DNA of 9,334 nucleotides from NCBI GenBank assembly GCA_031270145.1, contig JAISYD010000256.1:1-9334 (forward strand), in the 5' to 3' direction. Both the position numbers and the translations under genes were made by a program. The notes under the pieces were generated by a model that made no database searches, was not told where the DNA came from, and saw only the letters and a list, made by a program, of their open reading frames with translations. Shown one piece after another: positions 1 through 8,027 of this stretch; within the stretch, counting starts at the first letter, position 1; the number at the start of each line of letters is the position of its first letter. This DNA is from Planctomycetota bacterium (GTDB taxonomy: Bacteria; Planctomycetota; SZUA-567).

Positions 1-6
1 GAACAT
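1..6 (-). CDS. Start of a divergent gene, only Met-Phe visible
   Basis: On the minus strand an ATG reads from 6 to 4, followed by TTC, and the gene runs off the left edge. It is preceded by a perfect AAGGAG (complement of 13-18) with a 6-base spacer, a strong ribosome binding site. A second in-frame ATG lies at 51-49 with a GAGGA directly upstream and would add 15 residues, but the site before position 6 is clearly better spaced. The product cannot be identified from two codons. Its divergent position next to a sugar-acid operon would suit a regulator, but that is only a guess. Confidence 0.45.
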
Positions 7-297
7 GGCGGTCTCCTTTCGGGTGTTCCGATGAGAGTTGGCACCCGTCATGTTCCTCGTTATCCCCTCCTATTCAAGATGTTGTGTCAATATAACTGAT
101 TTTTAGTCGTGTACTGTGATCGCAATGGACGAGTTTGGTCAAGAAAAAAAGCGACCCGGCAAATATTTGTCCACTATTTAAACATTCGCTTCATCCAAAT
201 ACAGGGATACAGCGAAAGCCGCTTTTTAGAGGTTCCCTTTATGGCTGTCTATCGGTATAATCCGCCTAGTGATTTTTCCGGGAACCGTTGGAGCGAT
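7..297. other. Divergent intergenic region, AT-richer than its surroundings
   Basis: This spacer separates the minus-strand start at 6 from the + strand start at 298. Its base composition, especially 61-260, is visibly richer in A+T than the rest of the window, as expected of a control region. It stays open in the frame of the downstream gene from a GTG at 109, but that stretch reads like non-coding sequence and is not taken as protein. On the minus strand a perfect TTGACA lies at 90-85; the best -10 match after it, GATAAC at 64-59, is 20 bases away, longer than usual. I found no convincing palindromic operator or terminator here. Confidence 0.6.
233..261 (+). promoter_or_regulatory. Candidate sigma-70-type promoter for the first operon
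   Basis: A perfect TATAAT -10 box lies at 256-261. Seventeen bases upstream is TTCCCT (233-238), a weak -35 match. Transcription would start near A268 and give a leader of about 30 bases before the ATG at 298. If this promoter is used, the alternative ATG at 241 lies outside the transcript. The call rests on consensus matching only. Confidence 0.5.
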
Positions 298-2427
298 ATG
301 CAGAAGCGACTGTCAATGGCGTCACTATTCATCTTGAGCTTAGCCCTGGCGCTCCACCCGCGCCAGGCGCGAACCGGCGACTTCAACCTGGATTTCGGGA
401 CGCCCGGGGACGGGTTTCCCGACACCGGGATAAGCCAGCGGGAATCCCCCCCGCTCAAGGCGGCGCTGCTTCCCGAGGCGCCGGCCTTAGTTCCCGGCCG
501 ACCCTTTCGCCTACTCCTGGAACTGGATCATCAGCCCGGCGCCTACAGCTACTGGGTAAATCCGGGCGGGCCCGGACTGGCCGCCCGGATCGACTGGCAA
601 CTGCCGGCCGGCTTCGCCGTTTCCCCGGCGAAATGGCCGACCCCGGAACTGTACGTCAATTCAGGCATCGCTTCCCATATCCTGAAAGGCAAGACCGCCC
701 TAGTTTATACCGTGACCCCGCCGGCGGATTTGCCTGCGGACGGCGAACCCGTCCACATCATAGGCGTCCTTGACACCCAGGTCTGCACCGGCAAAAGCTG
801 CATTCCCAGCAAATTGCGCCTGGAAACAACCGTGACCAGCCAGCCGGCCGGGAGCGCACCCCAACCGCCCGTACCGGCCCTGGCCCGAGCCCTCGCGAGA
901 CTACCGGCCGCCTCCGCCGACTGGAGGTTTGAAGCGGCTGGCGAAGGGAGGGAATGGCTTCTTTCCATCATCCCCTCCGGCCCGACCGTTAAGGCGCCGG
1001 CCGAGCCGCACTTCTTCGAGGACGGCGCGGCCGGCTTCTGGATCGACAGCCAACAGCCCCAGCCCCTTGAGAAACAAGGGGAAACCTGGCGGCTACGTCT
1101 GCCAAGACTGAAAAACCTCCCGCCTGGCAAGCCAAGGCTCTCCGGAGTGGTCCGGATTTCCGCCGGCCCTTCCGGAGAGACGGCAGCCGTGGATATCGCT
1201 TTACCGCTCCCGGAACCGTCGGCGCTTGTCCAGAAAAATCCAGCCGGCGGCGGCGCCATCCTGGCCTTCGCCTTTTTCGGCGGCCTGATCCTGAACGTCA
1301 TGCCTTGCGTTTTCCCCGTGCTGGGTCTGAAGATAATGGGCTTCGTCCGGCAAGCGCACAGCAACCGCCGGCTGGTTTTCGCGCACGGCGCCGCCTATGC
1401 CGCCGGGGCCATCCTCTGCTTCTGGGGGCTGGCCGTCCTGGTGATCGGGCTGGATCTGGGTTGGGGGGCGCAATTGCAGTCGGAGTTGTTCCTATTCGCG
1501 CTTTGCCACCTGTTCCTAATCCTGTCGATGAACATGGCCGGCGCTTTCCAGGTCGGCGTCGCCATCCAGGACGGGCGGATTTTGGCCAACCGGCATGGGT
1601 TGAGGCGTTCCTTCCTCACCGGCCTGCTGGCCACCCTAACCGCCACCCCCTGTTCCGCCCCCTTCCTCGGCTCCGCCCTGGCTTACGCCCTTTCGGCCCC
1701 GGCCCCGCTGGCCTTCCTGGCCTTCACCCTGATGGGCCTCGGCTTCGCCTTCCCCTATCTCGCCCTGTCCGCCTTCCCCAGCCTGATGAAATGGCTGCCG
1801 AAGCCCGGGCTCTGGATGGAAACCTTCCGCCAGATCATGAGTTTCCCCCTCTTCGCCGCCACCGTCTATCTGGCCTGGATGTTAGAGGCGACACTAGGGG
1901 AGTGGCGCTTTCTCGTCATGCTGCAAGGGCTGGTGCTGACCGCCCTGGCCTGCTGGCTGCACGGGCGGGGCCAGGCAAACCGCCCGACCTCTCCCCGGCT
2001 CTCCCTGGCCTTCCGGATCGGCGCGCCGTTGGCGCTGGCCACCGGAGTCTGGATCGGCCTGCCGACGGCGGAAAAAGGATTGGAGTGGCGCGAATGGTCG
2101 CCGGAAATGGTGCGCCGGTTGCGGGGGGAAGGCAAGCCGGTTTATGTGGATTTCACCGCCCGCTGGTGCGCCACATGCCAGATTAACCAGCGAGTCTGGC
2201 TGGATCGCGATCTGATCGCCATGGTGGAAAATAAAAAAGTGGAACTGCTCAAGGCCGACTGGACCCTCCAGGACGAGCGCATTGCCCAAACCCTCCGCCA
2301 GGAATTCGCCAAGGCGGCGGTGCCGCTCGACGTCCTCTACGCGCCGGGCGAAAAGGATGGACGAGTATTGCCGGACCTCCTCACCGTCGGCGCGGTGATG
2401 GAGGCATTGGCCGGATTGCCGGATTGA
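298..2427 (+). CDS. dsbD: DsbD/ScsB-type thiol:disulfide interchange protein
   Basis: This is a membrane electron transporter that would carry reducing power from cytoplasmic thioredoxin to periplasmic disulfide proteins. With the start at 298 it has 709 residues. A signal peptide (residues 1 to about 25, hydrophobic core ASLFILSLALAL) leads to a periplasmic N-terminal domain with a cysteine pair, C163 and C168 (VCTGKSC). About eight membrane segments (roughly 317-590) follow, with the two family cysteines in MPCVFP (C337) and TPCSAP (C452). The protein ends in a thioredoxin-like domain with WCATC (C624, C627) and the loop AVPLDVLY. All three expected redox pairs are present, so it looks intact. 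The N-terminal pair and the C-terminal PLDVLYAPG/LPDLLT pattern recall ScsB-type more than classical E. coli DsbD. Start choice: 298 gives a normal signal peptide and fits the TATAAT at 256; ATG 241 has AGAGG at 228-232 but would add an odd 19-residue polar extension. No partner thioredoxin-like gene is visible nearby. Confidence 0.9.
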   Translation: MQKRLSMASLFILSLALALHPRQARTGDFNLDFGTPGDGFPDTGISQRESPPLKAALLPEAPALVPGRPFRLLLELDHQPGAYSYWVNPGGPGLAARIDWQLPAGFAVSPAKWPTPELYVNSGIASHILKGKTALVYTVTPPADLPADGEPVHIIGVLDTQVCTGKSCIPSKLRLETTVTSQPAGSAPQPPVPALARALARLPAASADWRFEAAGEGREWLLSIIPSGPTVKAPAEPHFFEDGAAGFWIDSQQPQPLEKQGETWRLRLPRLKNLPPGKPRLSGVVRISAGPSGETAAVDIALPLPEPSALVQKNPAGGGAILAFAFFGGLILNVMPCVFPVLGLKIMGFVRQAHSNRRLVFAHGAAYAAGAILCFWGLAVLVIGLDLGWGAQLQSELFLFALCHLFLILSMNMAGAFQVGVAIQDGRILANRHGLRRSFLTGLLATLTATPCSAPFLGSALAYALSAPAPLAFLAFTLMGLGFAFPYLALSAFPSLMKWLPKPGLWMETFRQIMSFPLFAATVYLAWMLEATLGEWRFLVMLQGLVLTALACWLHGRGQANRPTSPRLSLAFRIGAPLALATGVWIGLPTAEKGLEWREWSPEMVRRLRGEGKPVYVDFTARWCATCQINQRVWLDRDLIAMVENKKVELLKADWTLQDERIAQTLRQEFAKAAVPLDVLYAPGEKDGRVLPDLLTVGAVMEALAGLPD

Positions 2428-2447
2428 TGGCCCGCGTGCAAATGGAA

Positions 2448-2453
2448 AAGGAG
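2448..2453 (+). promoter_or_regulatory. Ribosome binding site deciding the kdgK start
   Basis: AAGGAG lies 6 bases before the ATG at 2460. It favours this start over the in-frame ATGs at 2427 (overlapping the previous stop by one base) and 2442, neither of which has a comparable site. Confidence 0.75.
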
Positions 2454-2459
2454 ATTGCC

Positions 2460-3425
2460 ATGCCAGCCGAAAATTCCCCCGAGACGGTCGCCATCGGCGA
2501 GACCATGTATTGCCTGACGCCGGATGAGGCCGGGCCGCTCCGCTACTGCCGGGGATTCCGCCCCCGCATTGCCGGGGCGGAGAGCAACATGATGATCGGC
2601 TTGGCGAAGCTAGGACGCGCGGCCGCGTGGCTGAGCCGTCTCGGGGACGATGAATTCGGGCATTACATCGCCAACGCCATCCGAGGCGAGGGGGTCGACG
2701 TCTCCTGGACAACGTTCGACCCGGCGCACCGCACCGGAGTGATGTTCAAGGAGGGGAGCGCCGGCGAAACCAAGGTACATTACTACCGGGAGAACTCCGC
2801 CGCCAGCCATCTGACGCCCGCCGATGTGCCGGAAAAAGCCCTGGCGGGGGCGAAAATCCTCCATATCACCGGGATTACCCCCATTCTCAGCCAATCCTGC
2901 GCCGAAACGATATCCCACGCCGTGGATTTGGCCGGACGCCTGGGCCTCAAGATCAGCTTTGACGCCAACATCCGCCGAAAGCTGTGGGGCGGCCGGGACT
3001 ACACCGGCCTCCTTTCCGACCTCGCCCTGCGGGCGCAAATCGTCATGCTTGGGCTGGACGAGGCCGAGCATATGTTCAAGACGGACAGCATCCCCGATAT
3101 TTTCAGCCGTCTCTTCCAAGGCGGCTCGGCGGAGCGCGTCGCCCTCAAGGACGGCGACAAGGGGGCCTGGGTGGCGGAGCGCGGCAGCAAGGAACGACAT
3201 ATCCCCCCCGTTCCCTGCCGCTGCGTCGAACCCATAGGAGCGGGGGACGCGTTCAACGCCGGATTCATGGCCGGCTGCCTGGAGGGTTTGGACGCCGAGA
3301 CCGCCGGCCGCATGGGCGCCATCGCCGGCGCCCTCGCCACCCAAACCACCGGCGACATCGAGGGCTATCCCTCGCGGGAGCGGATGCGAGCTCTCATGGA
3401 AGGCAAGGCGGAAATCAACCGTTGA
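2460..3425 (+). CDS. kdgK: 2-dehydro-3-deoxygluconokinase, PfkB family
   Basis: A cytoplasmic sugar kinase of 321 residues. It is expected to phosphorylate 2-keto-3-deoxygluconate (or the galactonate epimer) at the 6-position with ATP, preparing it for the aldolase encoded next. PfkB features are in order: the N-terminal sugar-binding strand AIGETMY (11-17), AGAESNMMIGLAKLG (38-52) with the family glycine/asparagine pattern, RLGDDEFG (60-67), and the C-terminal GAGDAFNAG (260-268), whose D263 is the expected catalytic base. YYRENSAA (108-115) and FDANIRRKLW (167-176) match the pattern of KDG kinases rather than ribokinases or fructokinases. The gene begins 32 bases after the dsbD-like stop and is followed 38 bases later by the aldolase, so it is likely co-transcribed with both. 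KDG versus KDGal preference cannot be read from sequence, and the aldolase next door leaves both open. Confidence 0.88.
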   Translation: MPAENSPETVAIGETMYCLTPDEAGPLRYCRGFRPRIAGAESNMMIGLAKLGRAAAWLSRLGDDEFGHYIANAIRGEGVDVSWTTFDPAHRTGVMFKEGSAGETKVHYYRENSAASHLTPADVPEKALAGAKILHITGITPILSQSCAETISHAVDLAGRLGLKISFDANIRRKLWGGRDYTGLLSDLALRAQIVMLGLDEAEHMFKTDSIPDIFSRLFQGGSAERVALKDGDKGAWVAERGSKERHIPPVPCRCVEPIGAGDAFNAGFMAGCLEGLDAETAGRMGAIAGALATQTTGDIEGYPSRERMRALMEGKAEINR

Positions 3426-3450
3426 GGCGGAAACGCGAACCCCTTTGTCC

Positions 3451-3455
3451 GGAGG
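3451..3455 (+). promoter_or_regulatory. Ribosome binding site deciding the aldolase start
   Basis: GGAGG sits 8 bases before the ATG at 3464. The reading frame stays open far upstream (to 2984) over the kdgK gene, but that upstream part is a shadow. This site fixes the real start. Confidence 0.75.
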
Positions 3456-3463
3456 ACAACAAG

Positions 3464-4108
3464 ATGGACATGCGTAAAGCGTTCCGGGAAAGCCCGGCCC
3501 TGGCCATCCTGCGGAATATCCCGCTGGAAAAAACCATCCCCTACGCCCAGGCGGCCTTCGCCGGCGGGATAAGGCTGTTCGAGGTAGCCATGAATTCCCG
3601 AGACGGCTTGGAGCAAATCGAACGGTTGCGGAAGCATTTCGGCGACTCGGCCGGCGTCGGGGCCGGAACCGTCGTCAACGTCGATCTGGCCAAGGCGGCG
3701 CTGGCCGCCGGCGCCGCCTTCCTCCTCGCCCCCTCCTGCCCGCCGGAGATGCTTGCCTGGTGCGCGGAAAGCCGGACGGCCTTCCTGCCCGGCGTCCTCA
3801 CCCCGAGCGAAGCCGGCCTTTGCCTGGCCAGCGGCTTCAAGGTCATGAAGCTGTTCCCGGCCGGCGATATGCCGCCCGGCTATGTCAAAAGCCTGAAAGG
3901 CCCGTTCAATGACAGCGATTATGTGGCCATCGGCGGGGTGACCCCGGCAAACGCCCCGGATTTCATCCGAGCCGGCTACCTGGGGGTGGGGCTGGGCGGC
4001 AACCTGATGCCCCGGGACTGTCTGGAAAACAACGGTTGGGACAAGGCGGCGACGGGGGTGCGGAAAATGCTGGCGGCCATGGAAGAGGCGGCATGCGCTA
4101 CGAAATAG
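3464..4108 (+). CDS. eda: KDPG/KDPGal-type aldolase
   Basis: A class I (Schiff-base) aldolase of 214 residues, the usual length of the family. It would split 2-keto-3-deoxy-6-phosphogluconate or -galactonate into pyruvate and glyceraldehyde 3-phosphate, completing the pathway begun by the upstream kinase. The Schiff-base lysine is K129 in VMKLFPA, and the general acid/base glutamate is E40 in LFEVAMNS. GAGTV (66-70), the phosphate-loop region AIGGVTPAN (155-163) and GVGLGGNL (174-181) complete the TIM-barrel pattern. As I recall the E. coli proteins, ILRNIP, the NS after the catalytic Glu, and the GYVKSLKG / GVGLGGNL region resemble DgoA (KDPGal aldolase), whereas KLFPA and LPGVLTPSE resemble Eda. 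Substrate choice is therefore open, and the symbol marks the family only. Its last 16 bases overlap the next gene. Confidence 0.88.
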   Translation: MDMRKAFRESPALAILRNIPLEKTIPYAQAAFAGGIRLFEVAMNSRDGLEQIERLRKHFGDSAGVGAGTVVNVDLAKAALAAGAAFLLAPSCPPEMLAWCAESRTAFLPGVLTPSEAGLCLASGFKVMKLFPAGDMPPGYVKSLKGPFNDSDYVAIGGVTPANAPDFIRAGYLGVGLGGNLMPRDCLENNGWDKAATGVRKMLAAMEEAACATK

Positions 4109-4857
4109 ACCGGCGCGTCCTCGCCGCCCACAACCGCTCCCCGGTATTCCGCCACAAGGTGAACGGCAAGACGGTCTACGTCAAAAAGCGGCGCCGGAGC
4201 AAAAATCCCCTGAGCCGACTGGCCCAGTCGCTTATCCACCGCCTCAGCGGGAATCCCCTGACCATAGCGCCGCCGGGTCCGGGCGGGGATAGTGTGGACT
4301 TCGAGGCCGGAAGGCTGGAGCGATTAGCCGAAATGGGCGTCGACGTCCCCCGCGTCCTCCACCGGGGAAGGAATTATTTCGTCATGTCAGACGCCGGACC
4401 GACGCTGGCCAAGCTTCTCGCCAACCAGCCGGATCGGGCCAGCGGCGTCGTCGCCGGGGCGCTCGGGGCGTTGCGCCGCCTGCACAACCTGGGCGAGGCC
4501 CACGGCGGCGCCCAGATCAAGAACATCACGCTGCGGGACGGGCGGACGCATTTCATCGATTTCGAGGACGACATCCAGGGCGACGCCGTCGGGCCGTTCC
4601 AGTTGCGGGACGTTTTCCTTTTCCTCTTCTCCCTTGAGCGCCAGGGGCTGGACCCCGACATCGCGGGCCTCTGCGGAATCTATGACGCGGGCGGCGATGC
4701 CACGCGGAAAAAATTGTGCGCCGCGCTGGCGGGGCTGAGGACGGCGCGGCTCCTGAACTCCCGTTTCCTTTCGCCCCTGGGCATGCGCGACATCCGAAGC
4801 CTGATCCGGCTGATCGACAAGGCCGAAACCCTGACCCGGAATATGGAAAAAACATGA
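4093..4857 (+). CDS. Atypical small-molecule or LPS-kinase-like protein
   Basis: A soluble protein of 254 residues with the outline of the RIO/Kdo-kinase/WaaP branch of the protein-kinase fold. Visible landmarks are a basic strand VYVKKRRR (28-35) that could hold the ATP-binding lysine, an acidic helix FEAGRLERL (70-78), a hinge-like YFVMSDAGPTL (95-105), a catalytic-loop-like HGGAQIKN (137-144) and a metal-binding FIDFEDD (154-160). In canonical members the third loop position (HRD or HGD) is aspartate; here it is glycine, while His137, Asn144 and Asp156 are kept at normal spacing. It may therefore be an atypical kinase or a pseudokinase. Start 4093 follows GGAAGAGG (4081-4088), overlaps the aldolase gene by 16 bases and drops an upstream shadow extension from 4036. 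The stop overlaps the MsbA-like start (ATGA), implying translational coupling and a possible envelope-lipid role. The substrate is unknown. Confidence 0.65.
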   Translation: MRYEIDRRVLAAHNRSPVFRHKVNGKTVYVKKRRRSKNPLSRLAQSLIHRLSGNPLTIAPPGPGGDSVDFEAGRLERLAEMGVDVPRVLHRGRNYFVMSDAGPTLAKLLANQPDRASGVVAGALGALRRLHNLGEAHGGAQIKNITLRDGRTHFIDFEDDIQGDAVGPFQLRDVFLFLFSLERQGLDPDIAGLCGIYDAGGDATRKKLCAALAGLRTARLLNSRFLSPLGMRDIRSLIRLIDKAETLTRNMEKT

Positions 4858-6662
4858 AATTGATTAATATGGAATGGATGGACAGGTTCATCTCGCGGGG
4901 AGCCCTGGGCGATCTGCGCCAGTTCTCCCGCTTTGTACGGCCCTACCTGTTCCGCGGCGTTTTGTCCGTGCTCATGTCGATGCCGGTGGGCGCCATGGAG
5001 GCGATGATCGCCGCGATCCTGAAACCGTTCACCGACATGGTCCTGGACGGCAACAAAAGCGGCAAGCTGCCCGACATGGCCTATTACCCGTTGCTCATCA
5101 TCGTTTTCACCCTGCTCCAAAGCGCCTTCAAATACGCCTCCGGCTACCTGACCCACTGGTCGGGCATGAAAATCGCCAACTCGGTGAAAATGGCGCTGTT
5201 CAACCGGCTAATGCACAACGACGCCGCCGCCTTCGACCGGATGACCTCGGGCGGGGCGCTGATGCGCTACTACAGCGACGCCGACAGCGCCAGTTCCGGC
5301 CTCATCGGCAACGTCAACTTCTTCGTCAACCGCTTTTTCATGTCGGTCTCCCTCATCGCGGTGATGTTCTGGAACTCCTGGATGCTGGCCATCGTGGCGG
5401 TGCTGGCCCTGCTTCTCGCCTTCGTGCCCATGCTCCAGGTGAAAAAAAAGATCAAGACGCTCATGACCGAGTCGGTCATGGTGGGAGGCCTGGCCACCAC
5501 CCGCTACAACGAGGTTTTCGGCGGCAACCGCACCGTCGCCGCCTACGATCTGTACGATCATCTTAACGCGGAGATGCGCAAGACCCTTGATTTCACCTTC
5601 CGCCTGGGCATCAAGATCACCCAGCGGGTCGGCCTGATGTCGATGGGCATGCACGGAGCCCTGGCCATTGGCATCGCCGCCGTCATCTGGCTCCAGGGCA
5701 TCATGATTGCGCACGATCTGATCACCCCCGGCGCCTTCGTCTCCTTCCTCGCCACCCTGCTCATGCTCTACACCCCGCTCAAGGGCATCAGCGGCAACTA
5801 CAACGGCATCCAGATGTCCCTCCTGGCCATGCGCCGCGTCCTATCCGCCCTGGACAGCCGTCCGGCCATAACCGACCGGCCCGGGGCGGCGCGACTGGAG
5901 CGGGTGGCGCGGGGCATCCGCTACTCTGGAGTCGAGTTCTCCTATTCGCCGGACAAGCCGGTCCTCAGGGGGATCGATCTGGAGATAGCGGCCGGCCAGA
6001 CGGTGGCCTTTGTCGGCGGCTCCGGCGGCGGCAAAACCACCCTCGTCAGCCTCCTGCCCCGTTTTTACGACGTGTCCGGCGGCTCGATAAGCATCGACGG
6101 CGTAGATATCCGGGATTTTTCCCTGGAATCGCTCCGACGGAACATCGCCATAGTCTTCCAGGACAATTTCCTCTTCGGCGGCAGCATCCGGGACAACATC
6201 CTGATGGGACGGCGCGACGCCTCGGAGGAGGATCTGGCCCGGGCGGCGGCGGCGGCCTGCCTGGACGACTTCGTCGACTCGCTGCCCAAGGGGTTGGACA
6301 CGGAAATAGGCGAGCGCGGGGTCATGCTTTCCGGCGGCCAGCGGCAGAGGGTGGCGGTCGCCCGCGCCTTCATCAAGGATGCCCCGATCATCATCCTCGA
6401 CGAAGCCACCTCGTCCCTCGACAACCAGTCGGAGGCGGTGGTGCAGAGGGCCATCGACAACCTTATGCAGGACAAAACCGTGCTAATCATCGCCCACCGG
6501 CTGTCGACCGTGATCCACGCCGACCGGATCGTTGTAATCCAGGACGGGTTGGCGGTGGAATCGGGGACGCACGCGGAGCTCCTGGCGCGTCCGGACGGCT
6601 CCTACGCGTCCCTCTACCAGGCCCAATTAAATTACTGGCCTGAGCGGGTGAAATTCGCTTGA
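4854..6662 (+). CDS. msbA: MsbA-like ABC exporter, fused membrane and ATPase domains
   Basis: A half-transporter of 602 residues that should work as a homodimer in the inner membrane. About six membrane segments (roughly 34-58, 78-98, 155-175, 176-195, 263-283, 294-312) are followed by an ATPase domain from about 355. That domain carries Walker A GGSGGGKTT (388-396), Q-loop VFQD (434-437), signature LSGGQ (492-496), Walker B IIILDE (512-517) and H-loop H548. Length and layout match MsbA, the lipid A-core flippase, and related lipid or multidrug exporters. The coupling to a kinase-like gene with LPS-kinase relatives makes a lipid or glycolipid cargo attractive, but cargo cannot be proved from sequence. 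ATG 4854 is chosen because it overlaps the previous stop by four bases, with GGAA at 4845-4848; ATG 4869 is a weaker alternative. The frame is open upstream to 4716, but that part is a shadow. A short (GGC)n run at about 6242-6256 encodes alanines in the ATPase domain. Confidence 0.85.
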   Translation: MKLINMEWMDRFISRGALGDLRQFSRFVRPYLFRGVLSVLMSMPVGAMEAMIAAILKPFTDMVLDGNKSGKLPDMAYYPLLIIVFTLLQSAFKYASGYLTHWSGMKIANSVKMALFNRLMHNDAAAFDRMTSGGALMRYYSDADSASSGLIGNVNFFVNRFFMSVSLIAVMFWNSWMLAIVAVLALLLAFVPMLQVKKKIKTLMTESVMVGGLATTRYNEVFGGNRTVAAYDLYDHLNAEMRKTLDFTFRLGIKITQRVGLMSMGMHGALAIGIAAVIWLQGIMIAHDLITPGAFVSFLATLLMLYTPLKGISGNYNGIQMSLLAMRRVLSALDSRPAITDRPGAARLERVARGIRYSGVEFSYSPDKPVLRGIDLEIAAGQTVAFVGGSGGGKTTLVSLLPRFYDVSGGSISIDGVDIRDFSLESLRRNIAIVFQDNFLFGGSIRDNILMGRRDASEEDLARAAAAACLDDFVDSLPKGLDTEIGERGVMLSGGQRQRVAVARAFIKDAPIIILDEATSSLDNQSEAVVQRAIDNLMQDKTVLIIAHRLSTVIHADRIVVIQDGLAVESGTHAELLARPDGSYASLYQAQLNYWPERVKFA

Positions 6663-6687
6663 CTTTACCCAATCCGCCGGCTTTAAT
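6659..6687 (+). promoter_or_regulatory. Candidate sigma-70-type promoter of the importer operon
   Basis: TTGACT (6659-6664, five of six consensus bases) and TTTAAT (6682-6687, five of six) are separated by exactly 17 bases. The -35 box contains the TGA stop of the MsbA-like gene. Transcription would start near A6694. A second, weaker pair, TTGATC (6699-6704) and TATTCC (6722-6727), also has 17-base spacing. Confidence 0.55.
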
Positions 6688-6804
6688 CCTTTAATGCGTT
6701 GATCCGTTGCGGGGCTTTCCCTATTCCATGGCAAGCGCGCCCCATAAATTTGTCAGCCCCCGACGCTTAGTTCCGATCCGCCGCGCCAACGAAAATTACC
6801 CCCG

Positions 6805-6829
6805 CCGCCGCCCGTCCGCCGGGCGGCGG
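6805..6829 (+). promoter_or_regulatory. 10-bp all-GC hairpin just upstream of the ribosome binding site
   Basis: CCGCCGCCCG (6805-6814) is a perfect inverted repeat of CGGGCGGCGG (6820-6829), with a 5-base loop TCCGC. It ends 13 bases before the AAAGGA ribosome binding site and has no T-run after it, so it is not an intrinsic terminator. It could block mRNA 5' decay, modulate ribosome access or act as a protein-binding stem. The pairing is seen directly; the role is inferred. Confidence 0.6.
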
Positions 6830-6842
6830 GTTGAACGGCAAG

Positions 6843-6848
6843 AAAGGA
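6843..6848 (+). promoter_or_regulatory. Ribosome binding site deciding the importer ATPase start
   Basis: AAAGGA lies 6 bases before the ATG at 6855. It rules against the in-frame TTG at 6831 and against the ATG at 6849, which directly abuts it. Confidence 0.7.
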
Positions 6849-6854
6849 ATGAAC

Positions 6855-8015
<1,161 letters not shown>

Positions 8016-8027
8016 AGGAGGACGCAC

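Larger units (their letters stand above)
6663..6854 (+). other. Intergenic region and probable 5' leader of the importer operon
   Basis: These 192 bases are the longest gene-free stretch inside the + strand array. They hold the end of the promoter candidate, a predicted leader of about 160 bases and the hairpin at 6805-6829. GGGGC at 6711-6715 can pair with GCCCC at either 6739-6743 or 6756-6760, giving two mutually exclusive long-loop stems; whether this matters is unclear. I see no clear intrinsic terminator after the exporter gene, so read-through into the importer genes is possible. No known riboswitch class was recognised. Confidence 0.5.

Noticed and set aside
5..34. Nine-codon + strand ORF starting with ATG at position 5
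   Set aside because: It stops at once, has no visible ribosome binding site, and coincides with the much better minus-strand start signal.
211..227. AGCG/CGCT hairpin followed by TTTTT, terminator-like
   Set aside because: The stem is only 4 bp, too weak for an intrinsic terminator, and it lies just upstream of the promoter candidate.
1894..2712. Minus-strand open frame of 272 codons across the dsbD/kdgK junction
   Set aside because: Arg/Pro-rich translation antisense to two well-supported genes, with no recognisable motif.
2610..3344. Minus-strand open frame of 244 codons inside kdgK
   Set aside because: Shadow of kdgK, which carries the full PfkB signature on the + strand.
6242..6256. 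Short (GGC)n run
   Set aside because: Encodes an alanine stretch in the ABC ATPase domain; common in GC-rich coding sequence and too short to be a notable repeat.
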